Shown: piece by piece, positions 1-6,473 of the stretch | How the letters are laid out: the number at the start of each line of letters is the position of its first letter | Numbering within the stretch: the first letter of the stretch is position 1 | Assembly: GCA_016935885.1 (NCBI GenBank) | Contig: JAFGQA010000497.1 | Span: forward strand, 1 to 21,252 | Direction of reading: 5' to 3' | Length of the DNA stretch: 21,252 bases | DNA from: Phycisphaerae bacterium | Lineage (GTDB): Bacteria; Planctomycetota; Phycisphaerae; UBA1845; UTPLA1 | Position numbers and translations under genes: made by a program | The notes under the pieces: model-generated | Told to the model about the DNA's origin: nothing | What the model saw: only the letters and a program-made list of their open reading frames with translations | Database searches by the model: none

Positions 1-310
1 CCGCTGATCCAGCCTTACATCACTGCATCTACATAGCTGCCCTCTGCGCGACGAACCCCGACCAAATGAAAAAGGGCGCGAAACCGAGACGCGCCCCTGC
101 ACTAAGGTACTACCATACCCGGAGCCAAAGGCGACCCGGCCCACGCCCCTTTCAGGACGCGGCACGGGCCACACATCTTGACTCCTGAGAATTGGTAGTT
201 TTTAGTGCAAGACGGCGGCCGAAACCACGATTGTTCCAGCATTAGTTTTCCGGCGATCTTCTTCCTATCTCAGTGGCACGCCTCCACAAGAACCATCCGA
301 CCTGGGTCGC
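1..310. other. Region without a convincing gene
   Basis: No ORF here looks coding. The only clear structure is the leftward terminator near 66-98. On the minus strand, 140-175 can form a GC-rich hairpin of about 9 bp with G-U wobble pairs, upstream of that terminator. The part just before 311 holds the leader of the first gene, and I see no strong promoter or Shine-Dalgarno sequence in it. Confidence 0.5.
66..98 (-). terminator. Intrinsic terminator pointing left, with no obvious gene
   Basis: Read on the minus strand, a 7-bp GC stem (GGGCGCG / CGCGCCC, 9-nt loop) is followed at once by TTTTTC. This is a canonical Rho-independent terminator. On the plus strand there is no T-tract after the stem, so it should act leftward only. 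No minus-strand coding region lies just upstream of it (to its right), so it may end an unannotated small RNA. Confidence 0.6.
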
Positions 311-2392
311 GTGACCCCGCTTCTACTTATAAGTCTAACCGCGCCCTCGCCTCTCGTCAAGCGCAATCCAATCTTCCCCACAATCCATTCGGAGGCCGCC
401 ACGTTTGCAGGAAGACCCGGAGGCGCTGACAATACCGCATCCGTGGAAGAGCAGCCGCCCCATCGTCGTCCCGCCGATGCAGACCGCGCCGTGACGCCTG
501 TCGGACGGAGCCGCCTTGTCTACGCTTCGGCAGGACTCATCGTGCTGGTTCTGATCGCGTACGCCCCCACGCTGTCGAGCGAGTTCGTTCGGCTGGATGA
601 TTACCAATACGTCGTGGACAACCGGCTCGTGCGCGAGCCGAGTTGGACGGGCGTCGGTCGGTTCTTTGCCGAGGTGCGACGACCGTCGACGGTGGAAGGC
701 TACTACCAACCGCTGACGATGGCCTCCCTCATGCTCGACACATATCTGGCGAGGGTGATCGACGCCTGTGTGCCCGGCGGTCAGGATCTTGACCCGGCGT
801 TCGCATACCACCTGACCAACGTGCTGCTGCACGCCGCCGCGTGCGTGCTGCTGATGTTCCTCGTGCGTGCGACGGTCGGCGGCGGCGTGGCAGTGCCGTT
901 GTTAGTGGCGTTATTGTTTGCGGTGCATCCGGTTCAGGTCGAGTCGGTGTCGTGGATCTCGCAGCGCAAGACGGTCCTTTCCACGCTGCTCGCCGTCGGC
1001 TGCATTGTCTGTTACCTGAAGCGCGGCAGGGGCGGCGGGCTGGGGTGGCTGATGGCGTCGGTGCTTCTTTACGTGGCCAGCGGACTGGCAAAACCGACCG
1101 TGATGTTGTTGCCGCTCGTGCTGCCCCTGCTAGACATCTGGCCGTTGCGGCGGCGAGGACGGTGGGCGGCGACCATGCTTCTTGAAAAGATGCCGTTTGT
1201 CGTCTGCATGGCGCCCATGGCCTGGCTGGCCTGGACGTCACAGGCCGCATCCTCCGCGCAACTGATGGCTCCAAGCCTCTCATCGTTCGGCGTGCTGGCG
1301 AAATCAGCCGGTCTGACGTGTTACAACCTGATGCTGTACCTCGGCACTATATTCTGGCCGATGACGTTGTCGCCTTATCGCGATCTTCCCGCCGACCTGT
1401 CCTTGGGCGACCCGGCGATCCTGCTGTCCGTGATCGGCTCGATAGGGCTGATCGTCGTCTGTCTTGGCGCCTACCGCTGGTCAAAGCCGCTGTTCGTCGG
1501 CGGCGTGGCCTTTCTGATCATGTTGTCGCCGGCGTTGGGGGCGGTTCGCTTCGCCGAGACCTGCGTGGCGGACCGATTCGTCTATCTGCCGGGGCTTTTT
1601 CTGCTCCTGCCGCTCGCGGGCGTGATCGGGCGCATTGAAACGCGGATGCCGGCGCGGGTGACGCTCGTGCGGGCATGTGTCGGTTTGTTCGCCGTCCCAC
1701 TGTTAATCCTGATGCGACCGCAACAGGGCGTCTGGCGCGATTCCCACGCCCTGTGGGCTCACATCGTGACGACGGCACCGAACCTTGCCAAGGGACACGC
1801 CCAGTTCGCCGCCGCCGAGATGGAAGCCGGCGCGTTTGGATCGGCCCTCCGTCATGCGCGGCGCGCCGTCGAGATCAATCCGCAGAACGCGGGGTATCAG
1901 CACGTGCTCGGCCGCGCCCTTGTGCGAAGCGGCCGGGCGAATGAAGCCGTCGGCGTGATCCGGCAGGCGATCACGATGGGCCTCGGTCCGATCGAGCCGT
2001 TGGCCCGTGTCTCGCTCGCCGAGGCTTTGATCGCGACGGGCGACGTGGCCGGCGCCCGTGCGTCTTGCGAGCGGGCCATCGCCATGGGGCGGGGCGCCGT
2101 CAGCACGTATGCGATGCTGGGCGATGCCGCACTGCGGTTCGCCGGGAACTGCACCGCGGCGGCCGAATACTATCGCCTCGCATTGGAACGAAAGCCGGAC
2201 GACGTTGCGGTTCGCTGGAACCTCGGCACGGCCCTGGTTGCTTGTGGTCTGAATGCCGAGGCCCTTGACGAATACGAGCAGGTCATCACGATGTACCGGC
2301 GCCGGGGTTTGCCAACGGCGGAGTTGGAGGCCGCGGCAGAGATGACGCGGCGTCGCCTCGATCAGGCAACGAGTGCACCGGGCGAACGGTAA
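311..2392 (+). CDS. TMTC-like multi-pass membrane protein with C-terminal TPR repeats
   Basis: This resembles the bacterial relatives of TMTC/protein O-mannosyltransferases: a polytopic membrane part followed by TPRs. Landmarks in the 693-residue frame are a first membrane helix near 68-87, the acidic pair DD at 96-97 in the first exoplasmic loop (the usual catalytic-type position), YYQPLTM near 131-137, HPVQVESVSWIS near 206-217, KP near 261, and ADRFVYLP near 420-427. Residues about 490-665 form roughly four to five TPR units. In TMTC proteins the membrane part is thought to transfer a sugar from a lipid carrier, and the TPRs hold partners. Activity and substrate here are inferred. The start is uncertain. 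GTG at 311 gives about 65 low-complexity residues before the first helix and lacks a good ribosome binding site. GTG at 443 or 491 would give a shorter and more usual N-terminus. nnrE follows 4 bp downstream, so the two are probably co-transcribed. Confidence 0.8.
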   Translation: MTPLLLISLTAPSPLVKRNPIFPTIHSEAATFAGRPGGADNTASVEEQPPHRRPADADRAVTPVGRSRLVYASAGLIVLVLIAYAPTLSSEFVRLDDYQYVVDNRLVREPSWTGVGRFFAEVRRPSTVEGYYQPLTMASLMLDTYLARVIDACVPGGQDLDPAFAYHLTNVLLHAAACVLLMFLVRATVGGGVAVPLLVALLFAVHPVQVESVSWISQRKTVLSTLLAVGCIVCYLKRGRGGGLGWLMASVLLYVASGLAKPTVMLLPLVLPLLDIWPLRRRGRWAATMLLEKMPFVVCMAPMAWLAWTSQAASSAQLMAPSLSSFGVLAKSAGLTCYNLMLYLGTIFWPMTLSPYRDLPADLSLGDPAILLSVIGSIGLIVVCLGAYRWSKPLFVGGVAFLIMLSPALGAVRFAETCVADRFVYLPGLFLLLPLAGVIGRIETRMPARVTLVRACVGLFAVPLLILMRPQQGVWRDSHALWAHIVTTAPNLAKGHAQFAAAEMEAGAFGSALRHARRAVEINPQNAGYQHVLGRALVRSGRANEAVGVIRQAITMGLGPIEPLARVSLAEALIATGDVAGARASCERAIAMGRGAVSTYAMLGDAALRFAGNCTAAAEYYRLALERKPDDVAVRWNLGTALVACGLNAEALDEYEQVITMYRRRGLPTAELEAAAEMTRRRLDQATSAPGER

Positions 2393-2396
2393 ACCC

Positions 2397-3104
2397 ATGG
2401 CGAATCCAAGCGAGAAGATCGTCCTGACACGCCGGCAAATACGTGAAGTCGATCGCATGGCGATCGAGGAGTACGGCATTCCCGGCATCGTGCTGATGGA
2501 AAACGCATCACGGAGTGCCACGAAAGTCGTTCTGGACTGTCTGGAAGGGTCGGGCACCGTGGCGATCGTCTGCGGCCGTGGCAACAACGGCGGCGACGGC
2601 TTCGCCGTCGCCCGACATCTCGCCAATGCCGGTGTCGCGGTCGAGCTACTCCTGGCCTGTGATCCCGAAGGACTGACCGGTGACGCCGCGACGAACTACG
2701 GCATCGCCCGGAAGATGGCGATCAAGTGCCACGCCTTCGACACCATCGAACGCATCCGGGCGGCCCGGCCGGCGTTGGACACGGCGGCCGTGGTTGTGGA
2801 TGCCGTGTTGGGCACCGGGTTCTCCGGCGAGGTCCGATCCCCCCTGGATGCCGTCATCAACGCGATCAACGAGGCCCGTGGCGCCAAGATCGTGGCGATT
2901 GATGTGCCCTCCGGCCTCGACTGTGACACAGGTCGGCCGTGCAACGCGACCATCCGTGCCGACGTCACGGTCACGTTCGTGGCCCGCAAGGCGGGCTTCG
3001 ATGCCCCCGGCGCATCCGACTACACCGGTCCTGTTCACGTTGCGGACATCGGCGCGCCGAGCACGCTGCCTCGGGAAGTGCTGTCGGCAGACGGTGCCGG
3101 TTAG
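2397..3104 (+). CDS. nnrE: NAD(P)H-hydrate epimerase (YjeF N-terminal domain)
   Basis: This enzyme epimerises damaged R-NAD(P)HX to the S form, so that an ADP/ATP-dependent dehydratase can restore NAD(P)H; it acts in the cytosol. The protein has 235 residues and is only the YjeF_N domain, without the dehydratase domain that is fused in many bacteria. Visible motifs are MENASR near 34-39, the nucleotide-binding loop GRGNNGGDG near 63-71, DAVLGTGFSGEVR, and IDVPSGLDCDTG with the metal/substrate-binding Asp residues. ATG 2397 is preferred. An in-frame GTG at 2373 would overlap the upstream gene by 20 bp and add eight poorly conserved-looking residues. It lies 4 bp after the TMTC-like gene, so it is probably translationally coupled; no strong Shine-Dalgarno sequence is seen. 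A cluster of palindromes follows the stop. Confidence 0.9.
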   Translation: MANPSEKIVLTRRQIREVDRMAIEEYGIPGIVLMENASRSATKVVLDCLEGSGTVAIVCGRGNNGGDGFAVARHLANAGVAVELLLACDPEGLTGDAATNYGIARKMAIKCHAFDTIERIRAARPALDTAAVVVDAVLGTGFSGEVRSPLDAVINAINEARGAKIVAIDVPSGLDCDTGRPCNATIRADVTVTFVARKAGFDAPGASDYTGPVHVADIGAPSTLPREVLSADGAG

Positions 3105-3135
3105 GCGCCGCGCGAAATCAAAATGACCGATTGTG

Positions 3136-3236
3136 ATGGGTGCCCCACCCTTTCTGAAAGAAAGGGTGGGGAATTCCCCTATAGTGCGGGAGAGTGATCC
3201 CCCACCCCTTGCTATCGCAAAGGGTGGGGCACCCAT
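3136..3236. repeat. Nested palindrome: two hairpins inside an outer inverted repeat
   Basis: Arms of 18 bp at 3136-3153 and 3219-3236 are exact inverted repeats (ATGGGTGCCCCACCCTTT type). Each arm also forms its own hairpin. 3143-3155 pairs with 3159-3171 (13 bp, loop GAA). 3200-3212 pairs with 3217-3229 (13 bp with one G-T, loop TATC). The element can therefore fold as one long cruciform or two short ones. There is no ORF or T-tract in it. Confidence 0.8.
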
Positions 3237-3300
3237 GCTTTCTCGGGGGGGCACTCGCCGAATCGTGGGCGAGCCACCGGCCCGCCCGCCCCCGCGCGAC

Positions 3301-3482
3301 CAAGGTCGGGTATGTGTATAGCGTTCAGACGGCGTGGCATGGGTAACGAACGACACGCCCAACAGGGGCTTGTCGTTCGTTACCCGTGAGAACAGGTTGG
3401 AATGGATGCCCACGGGTAAGCTCCGCCGCCGGCGGCGGCTCTGCTTACCCATGCCACCCCGCTAAACACGTACAAGGTCGGG
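3301..3482. mobile_element. MITE-like palindromic element with flanking direct repeats
   Basis: A 10-bp direct repeat, CAAGGTCGGG, sits at 3301-3310 and 3473-3482 and exactly borders a 162-bp segment (3311-3472). The segment's ends are imperfect 13-bp terminal inverted repeats: TATGTGTATAGCG at 3311-3323 and the complement of TACGTGTTTAGCG at 3460-3472, 11 of 13 matching. Inside there is an exact 13-bp inverted repeat (3334-3346 with 3445-3457), plus two hairpins: GGGTAACGAACGACA-type arms at about 3341-3384 and GGGTAAGC-type arms at about 3414-3450 around a GCCGCCGGCGGC palindrome. It has no coding capacity. The arrangement is that of a non-autonomous transposable element with a target-site duplication, but no related transposase is in the window. 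Confidence 0.6.
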
Positions 3483-3522
3483 GGCTCCTGAGCGCGACTG
3501 CCGCTTGCGGTGCGATGCCGTA

Positions 3523-4302
3523 TCAGATGAACTGGCGAAACCACGCGACCGTCCCATCCAGGATTCTGTCATTGGCGGCAACCGACCGCATGGCGTGATC
3601 CTCGGCATCGATCTGCTCGAGGCGCACGTCGATGCCCGCCTGCCGCAACGCCCCTTCGTAGGCGCGGCCGTGATCGATGGAGACCTGCTTGTCGCCGATG
3701 CCGTGATAGATCAAGAGCGGCCGGCCAGCCTTGGCCAGTTGCGTCGGTGCACCCGCCTCCGGAATCTGCTTGAAGAACGCCGACCCGAGTCGCAGCCCGT
3801 GATGCTCCACCCAGCCGTGCTCATGGAGAAAGGCCCGACCGTCGTCCGTCATCTCGCGGTCGATCAAGGAACGGATGTCGGCCACGGGTGCCCAGAACAC
3901 GAGACAACGCAAGCCGGCAATCCGTCCGGCCGCGTGCGACGCCGTGAAGGCGCCGAAGCTGCTGCCAACGATCCCGACGCGGGTGGGATCGCAGCCGGGC
4001 AGCGTGCCCACGGCGCCGGCAACCGCGAGAAGATCCTGCAACAGGGTCGGTACGCACAGGTCTTGGAATCGCCCATCGCTCTCGCCGCAACCGCGGAAGT
4101 CGAATCGCAAGCAGGCGATGCCCTCCATCGCGAGTCGGCGTCCGAGGCCAACCAGCCGGAAGCAGGCCCCCATACGGCTGCCGGTCAGGCCGTGACAGCA
4201 GATGACCACCGGCGCGGCCACGCGCTTGGATTCCGGCTCCGGCTTATGCAGGCACGCTGCCAGCTTTTGGCCCGCTACCGGGATTTCCAGAAACGTCTGC
4301 AT
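3523..4302 (-). CDS. Alpha/beta hydrolase (serine hydrolase, dienelactone hydrolase/prolyl oligopeptidase style)
   Basis: A small cytosolic alpha/beta-hydrolase of about 259 residues; the substrate cannot be told. From the ATG at 4302 the visible elements are the oxyanion strand CCHGLTGS near 35-42, RFDFRGCGESDG near 66-77, the nucleophile elbow GSSFG (Ser115), an Asp in GIGDKQVS (Asp204) and the catalytic His in DAEDHAM (His236). The triad is complete and correctly ordered. An earlier ATG at 4380 would add 26 residues (low-complexity Ala/Gly) and would start inside the pdxJ promoter region, so 4302 is favoured even though neither start has a clear Shine-Dalgarno sequence. The gene diverges from pdxJ and converges on nnrE, and appears to be a single-gene unit. 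Confidence 0.85.
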   Translation of the reverse strand: MQTFLEIPVAGQKLAACLHKPEPESKRVAAPVVICCHGLTGSRMGACFRLVGLGRRLAMEGIACLRFDFRGCGESDGRFQDLCVPTLLQDLLAVAGAVGTLPGCDPTRVGIVGSSFGAFTASHAAGRIAGLRCLVFWAPVADIRSLIDREMTDDGRAFLHEHGWVEHHGLRLGSAFFKQIPEAGAPTQLAKAGRPLLIYHGIGDKQVSIDHGRAYEGALRQAGIDVRLEQIDAEDHAMRSVAANDRILDGTVAWFRQFI

Positions 4303-4359
4303 GGGCCGCAACCCCAACCCTGACGCCCACGCGCGGCCAACACCGCCGAGCGCGGCACA

Positions 4360-4387
4360 TTGCCCTCGCCACAGGGCCATCTATAAT
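4360..4387 (+). promoter_or_regulatory. Sigma-70-like promoter of pdxJ
   Basis: A perfect -10 TATAAT at 4382-4387 lies 16 bp after TTGCCC at 4360-4365. Transcription would start near 4394, giving a leader of about 30 nt before the pdxJ ATG at 4424. A Shine-Dalgarno-like AGAGGGAG sits at 4413-4420, three bases before the start. Confidence 0.65.
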
Positions 4388-4423
4388 GGCATCGCTTGGT
4401 GGACCATCAGTCAGAGGGAGATT

Positions 4424-5191
4424 ATGCCACAGCTTGGAGTCAACATCGACCACGTCGCCACCGTCCGGCAGGCCCGGCGGACCGACGAACCTGACCCCGT
4501 CTGGGCGGCGGTGGAGGCCGAACTGGGCGGCGCCTCGTGCATCACCTTCCATCTCCGCGAGGATCGGCGGCACATCACAGATCGCGACGTCCCGCTGCTA
4601 AAAGAGGTTGTCTCGGTCAAGCTGAATATGGAGATGTCCATTGCCCCGGAGATCGTCGGCATCGCCAAGTCGGTGAAGCCGGCGCAGTGCTCGCTCGTGC
4701 CGGAGCATCGGGAGGAGTTGACTACGGAGGGCGGGCTGGACGTTGTCAGGCTCGCGGATCGGGTGGGTGGGGCAGTCAAGGAGTTGAGAGGCGCCGGCAT
4801 CATTTGCAGCGCCTTCATCGAGCCGGACCCCGCGCAAATCGAGAAATCGGCCGAGGTGGGCTTCGAAGCCGTGGAACTGTGGACCGGCGGTTACGCCAAC
4901 GCCACGACGCCGGCCCAGCGCGATGCCGCGCTGGAGACGTTGCGCCGTGGCGTGGAAACAGGTCGGAAGTGCGGCATCGAGGTACACGGGGGGCACGGCC
5001 TGACCTATCGCAACGTTGCCCGTGTGGCGGCTATCCCGGGGTTCTCCGAATTCAACATCGGCCACAGCATCATCGCCCGGGCGGTCTTCGACGGGCTTCG
5101 CGAGGCCGTCCGCGAGATGAAGCGGCTCCTCGATCAATACGGTCCGGAGAGCCAGTCCCAGAACCGTGGCACAGGCGTCCCGCCTGTGTAG
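4424..5191 (+). CDS. pdxJ: Pyridoxine 5'-phosphate synthase
   Basis: PdxJ condenses 1-deoxyxylulose 5-phosphate with 3-amino-2-oxopropyl phosphate to give pyridoxine 5'-phosphate, the last ring-forming step of DXP-dependent vitamin B6 synthesis. The 255-residue protein shows LGVNIDHVATVRQARR at the N-terminus, FHLREDRRHI, the Glu/Val-Pro segment SLVPEHREELTTEGGLD, the ELWTGGYA region and the C-terminal HGGHGLTY and FNIGHSIIARA motifs. These are the family hallmarks, and the length is normal. ATG 4424 is chosen because AGAGGGAG lies just upstream; a longer in-frame reading back to 4202 has no family similarity. The last residues, GTGVPPV, and the TAG stop are read from a dispersed hairpin repeat, so the natural C-terminus has been replaced or extended. 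No gene follows at operon distance; dapA begins 286 bp on. Confidence 0.95.
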   Translation: MPQLGVNIDHVATVRQARRTDEPDPVWAAVEAELGGASCITFHLREDRRHITDRDVPLLKEVVSVKLNMEMSIAPEIVGIAKSVKPAQCSLVPEHREELTTEGGLDVVRLADRVGGAVKELRGAGIICSAFIEPDPAQIEKSAEVGFEAVELWTGGYANATTPAQRDAALETLRRGVETGRKCGIEVHGGHGLTYRNVARVAAIPGFSEFNIGHSIIARAVFDGLREAVREMKRLLDQYGPESQSQNRGTGVPPV

Positions 5192-5401
5192 CGAGATTGT
5201 GGTACGAGCGTCCCGCCCGTGGCCCCACCGGCGAGACGCCGGTGCCACAGGTTTCTTCGCGAGACGCGAAGATTGCAATCGTTGGTAGTACGGGCGTCCC
5301 GCCTCTGTAGTCAGGCTGTGGCACAGGCGTCCCGCCTGTATAGCCGGACTGTGGCACGGGCGTCCCGCCTGTGAAGTCACTGCCTGTTGTGGCGGTGCCA
5401 C
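5166..5401. repeat. Cluster of short hairpin repeats (GTGGCACNGGCGTCCCGCCNGTG type)
   Basis: Units of about 26 bp occur at 5166-5191, 5199-5222, 5285-5310, 5318-5343 and 5351-5376. Each is a stem of about 7 bp with a TCC loop. A related unit at 5226-5250 (CACCGGCG-AGA-CGCCGGTG) and a hairpin at 5255-5271 (CTTCGCG-AGA-CGCGAAG) belong to the same family. A shortened unit, GTGGC-GGT-GCCAC, is at 5389-5401. The first unit contains the pdxJ stop codon. Spacing is irregular and there are no spacers of equal length, so this is not CRISPR. The segment 5199-5291, read in reverse, is one copy of the composite element also found at 11916-12029 and 12867-12980. Confidence 0.85.
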
Positions 5402-5477
5402 AGAAGCATCAGAATCGCAGACGCGTTGGGATAACAGGCATGTTGGAATAGGCCGTGTGTGGTAGGTAAAGCAGGTT

Positions 5478-6392
5478 ATGTTCAAGGGATGTTTCGTTGC
5501 ACTGGTCACGCCTTTTCGAGGCGGGGCGATTGACCGGCGGGCACTCGATGAACTGGTCGATCACGTGATTGCCGGTGGAGTCGATGGCCTCGTGCCTTGC
5601 GGCACGACGGGCGAATCACCCACGCTGTCCGCGGAGGAGTCCGAGGAAGCCATCGCCGCGGTGGTCCGCCGCTCGAATGGCCGGGTGCCGGTCATCGCCG
5701 GAACGGGAGCGAACTCGACGGCGAAATCGCTCGCCAACTCGCTGGCGGCCGTGCGGGCGGGGGCCGATGGCGTCATGCTCGTGGCACCGTACTACAACAA
5801 GCCGAATCAAGCCGGCCTTTACGAGCATTTCAGCCATGTGGCCAAGAATGTGGATGTTCCCATTGTCTTGTACAACATCCCGGCCCGGACCGGCGTGGAG
5901 ATCTTCCCCGAGACCATTGCCCGGCTGCACGACGATTATCCGAAGATCGCAGCCGTCAAACATGCCACCGGCTCGATCGACGGTGCGAGTGAACTGGCTG
6001 CCCTCAGCGATATCGCGATCCTCAGTGGTGACGACACGCTGACGCTGCCGCTGATCAGCATCGGGGCGGTGGGCGTGATCAGCGTGTTGGCGAACCTGCT
6101 CCCGCGGGAGATGTCCTCGCTGACCGGCGCGGCGCTGTCCGGCGATTTTGAGGCCGCCGGGGCTTGGCACCGCCGGCTCTTTCCGCTGGCCCGTGGCATG
6201 TTACGGCTGGATACGAACCCGATCCCCATCAAGACGGCGCTGGCGATCCGGGGAATGATCGCCGAGGAGTTCCGCCTGCCGATGTGCCGATTGGACGCCG
6301 AGAAACGACGGCATCTGGAAGCCCTCCTGGCGCCGTCAGCGGCTGGCCATGGGCCATCAGCCGATGGTCGCGTTGCTTCTGTTGAGAATTAG
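5478..6392 (+). CDS. dapA: 4-hydroxy-tetrahydrodipicolinate synthase
   Basis: DapA condenses pyruvate with aspartate semialdehyde, the first committed step to diaminopimelate and lysine, and so feeds peptidoglycan and protein synthesis. The 304-residue TIM-barrel protein has GTTGESPTL at 42-50, YYNKPNQ near 105-111, Tyr132 in LYNIPARTG and the Schiff-base lysine Lys161 in AAVKHATG. These match the E. coli layout (Tyr133, Lys161). N-acetylneuraminate lyase and other class I aldolases share the fold, but GTTGES and NIPARTG favour DapA. ATG 5478 gives the standard N-terminus (FKGCFVALVTPF); only a weak GCAGG lies before it. The upstream 100 bp hold hairpin repeats and no strong promoter that I can see. 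The unknown membrane protein gene follows after 81 bp and may be co-transcribed. The last 16 or so residues are low complexity. Confidence 0.93.
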   Translation: MFKGCFVALVTPFRGGAIDRRALDELVDHVIAGGVDGLVPCGTTGESPTLSAEESEEAIAAVVRRSNGRVPVIAGTGANSTAKSLANSLAAVRAGADGVMLVAPYYNKPNQAGLYEHFSHVAKNVDVPIVLYNIPARTGVEIFPETIARLHDDYPKIAAVKHATGSIDGASELAALSDIAILSGDDTLTLPLISIGAVGVISVLANLLPREMSSLTGAALSGDFEAAGAWHRRLFPLARGMLRLDTNPIPIKTALAIRGMIAEEFRLPMCRLDAEKRRHLEALLAPSAAGHGPSADGRVASVEN

Positions 6393-6473
6393 TGGAAGAT
6401 GTTGCGAATTGTCAGCCGTCAGGGACCGAGAATCGGTCACCTTGAGCGATGACTTACATCCGAGGCGAATCCC

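Larger units (their letters stand above)
3105..3522. other. Palindrome-rich gap between convergent genes
   Basis: This 418-bp gap between the 3' ends of nnrE and the hydrolase has no convincing gene. It holds a nested palindrome at 3136-3236 and a MITE-like element at 3311-3472 (both listed separately). No stem in it is followed by a T-tract, so any termination here would not be of the classic intrinsic type. Confidence 0.7.

Noticed and set aside
3505..4323. 272-residue plus-strand ORF opposite the hydrolase
   Set aside because: The minus-strand frame has a full Ser-Asp-His triad and fold motifs; the plus frame is its shadow.
5166..5376. Regularly recurring GTGGCAC...CGCC units that might be a CRISPR array
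   Set aside because: Spacing between units is irregular (about 7-60 bp), units occur in both orientations and subtypes, and each unit is a compact hairpin. No cas gene is nearby.
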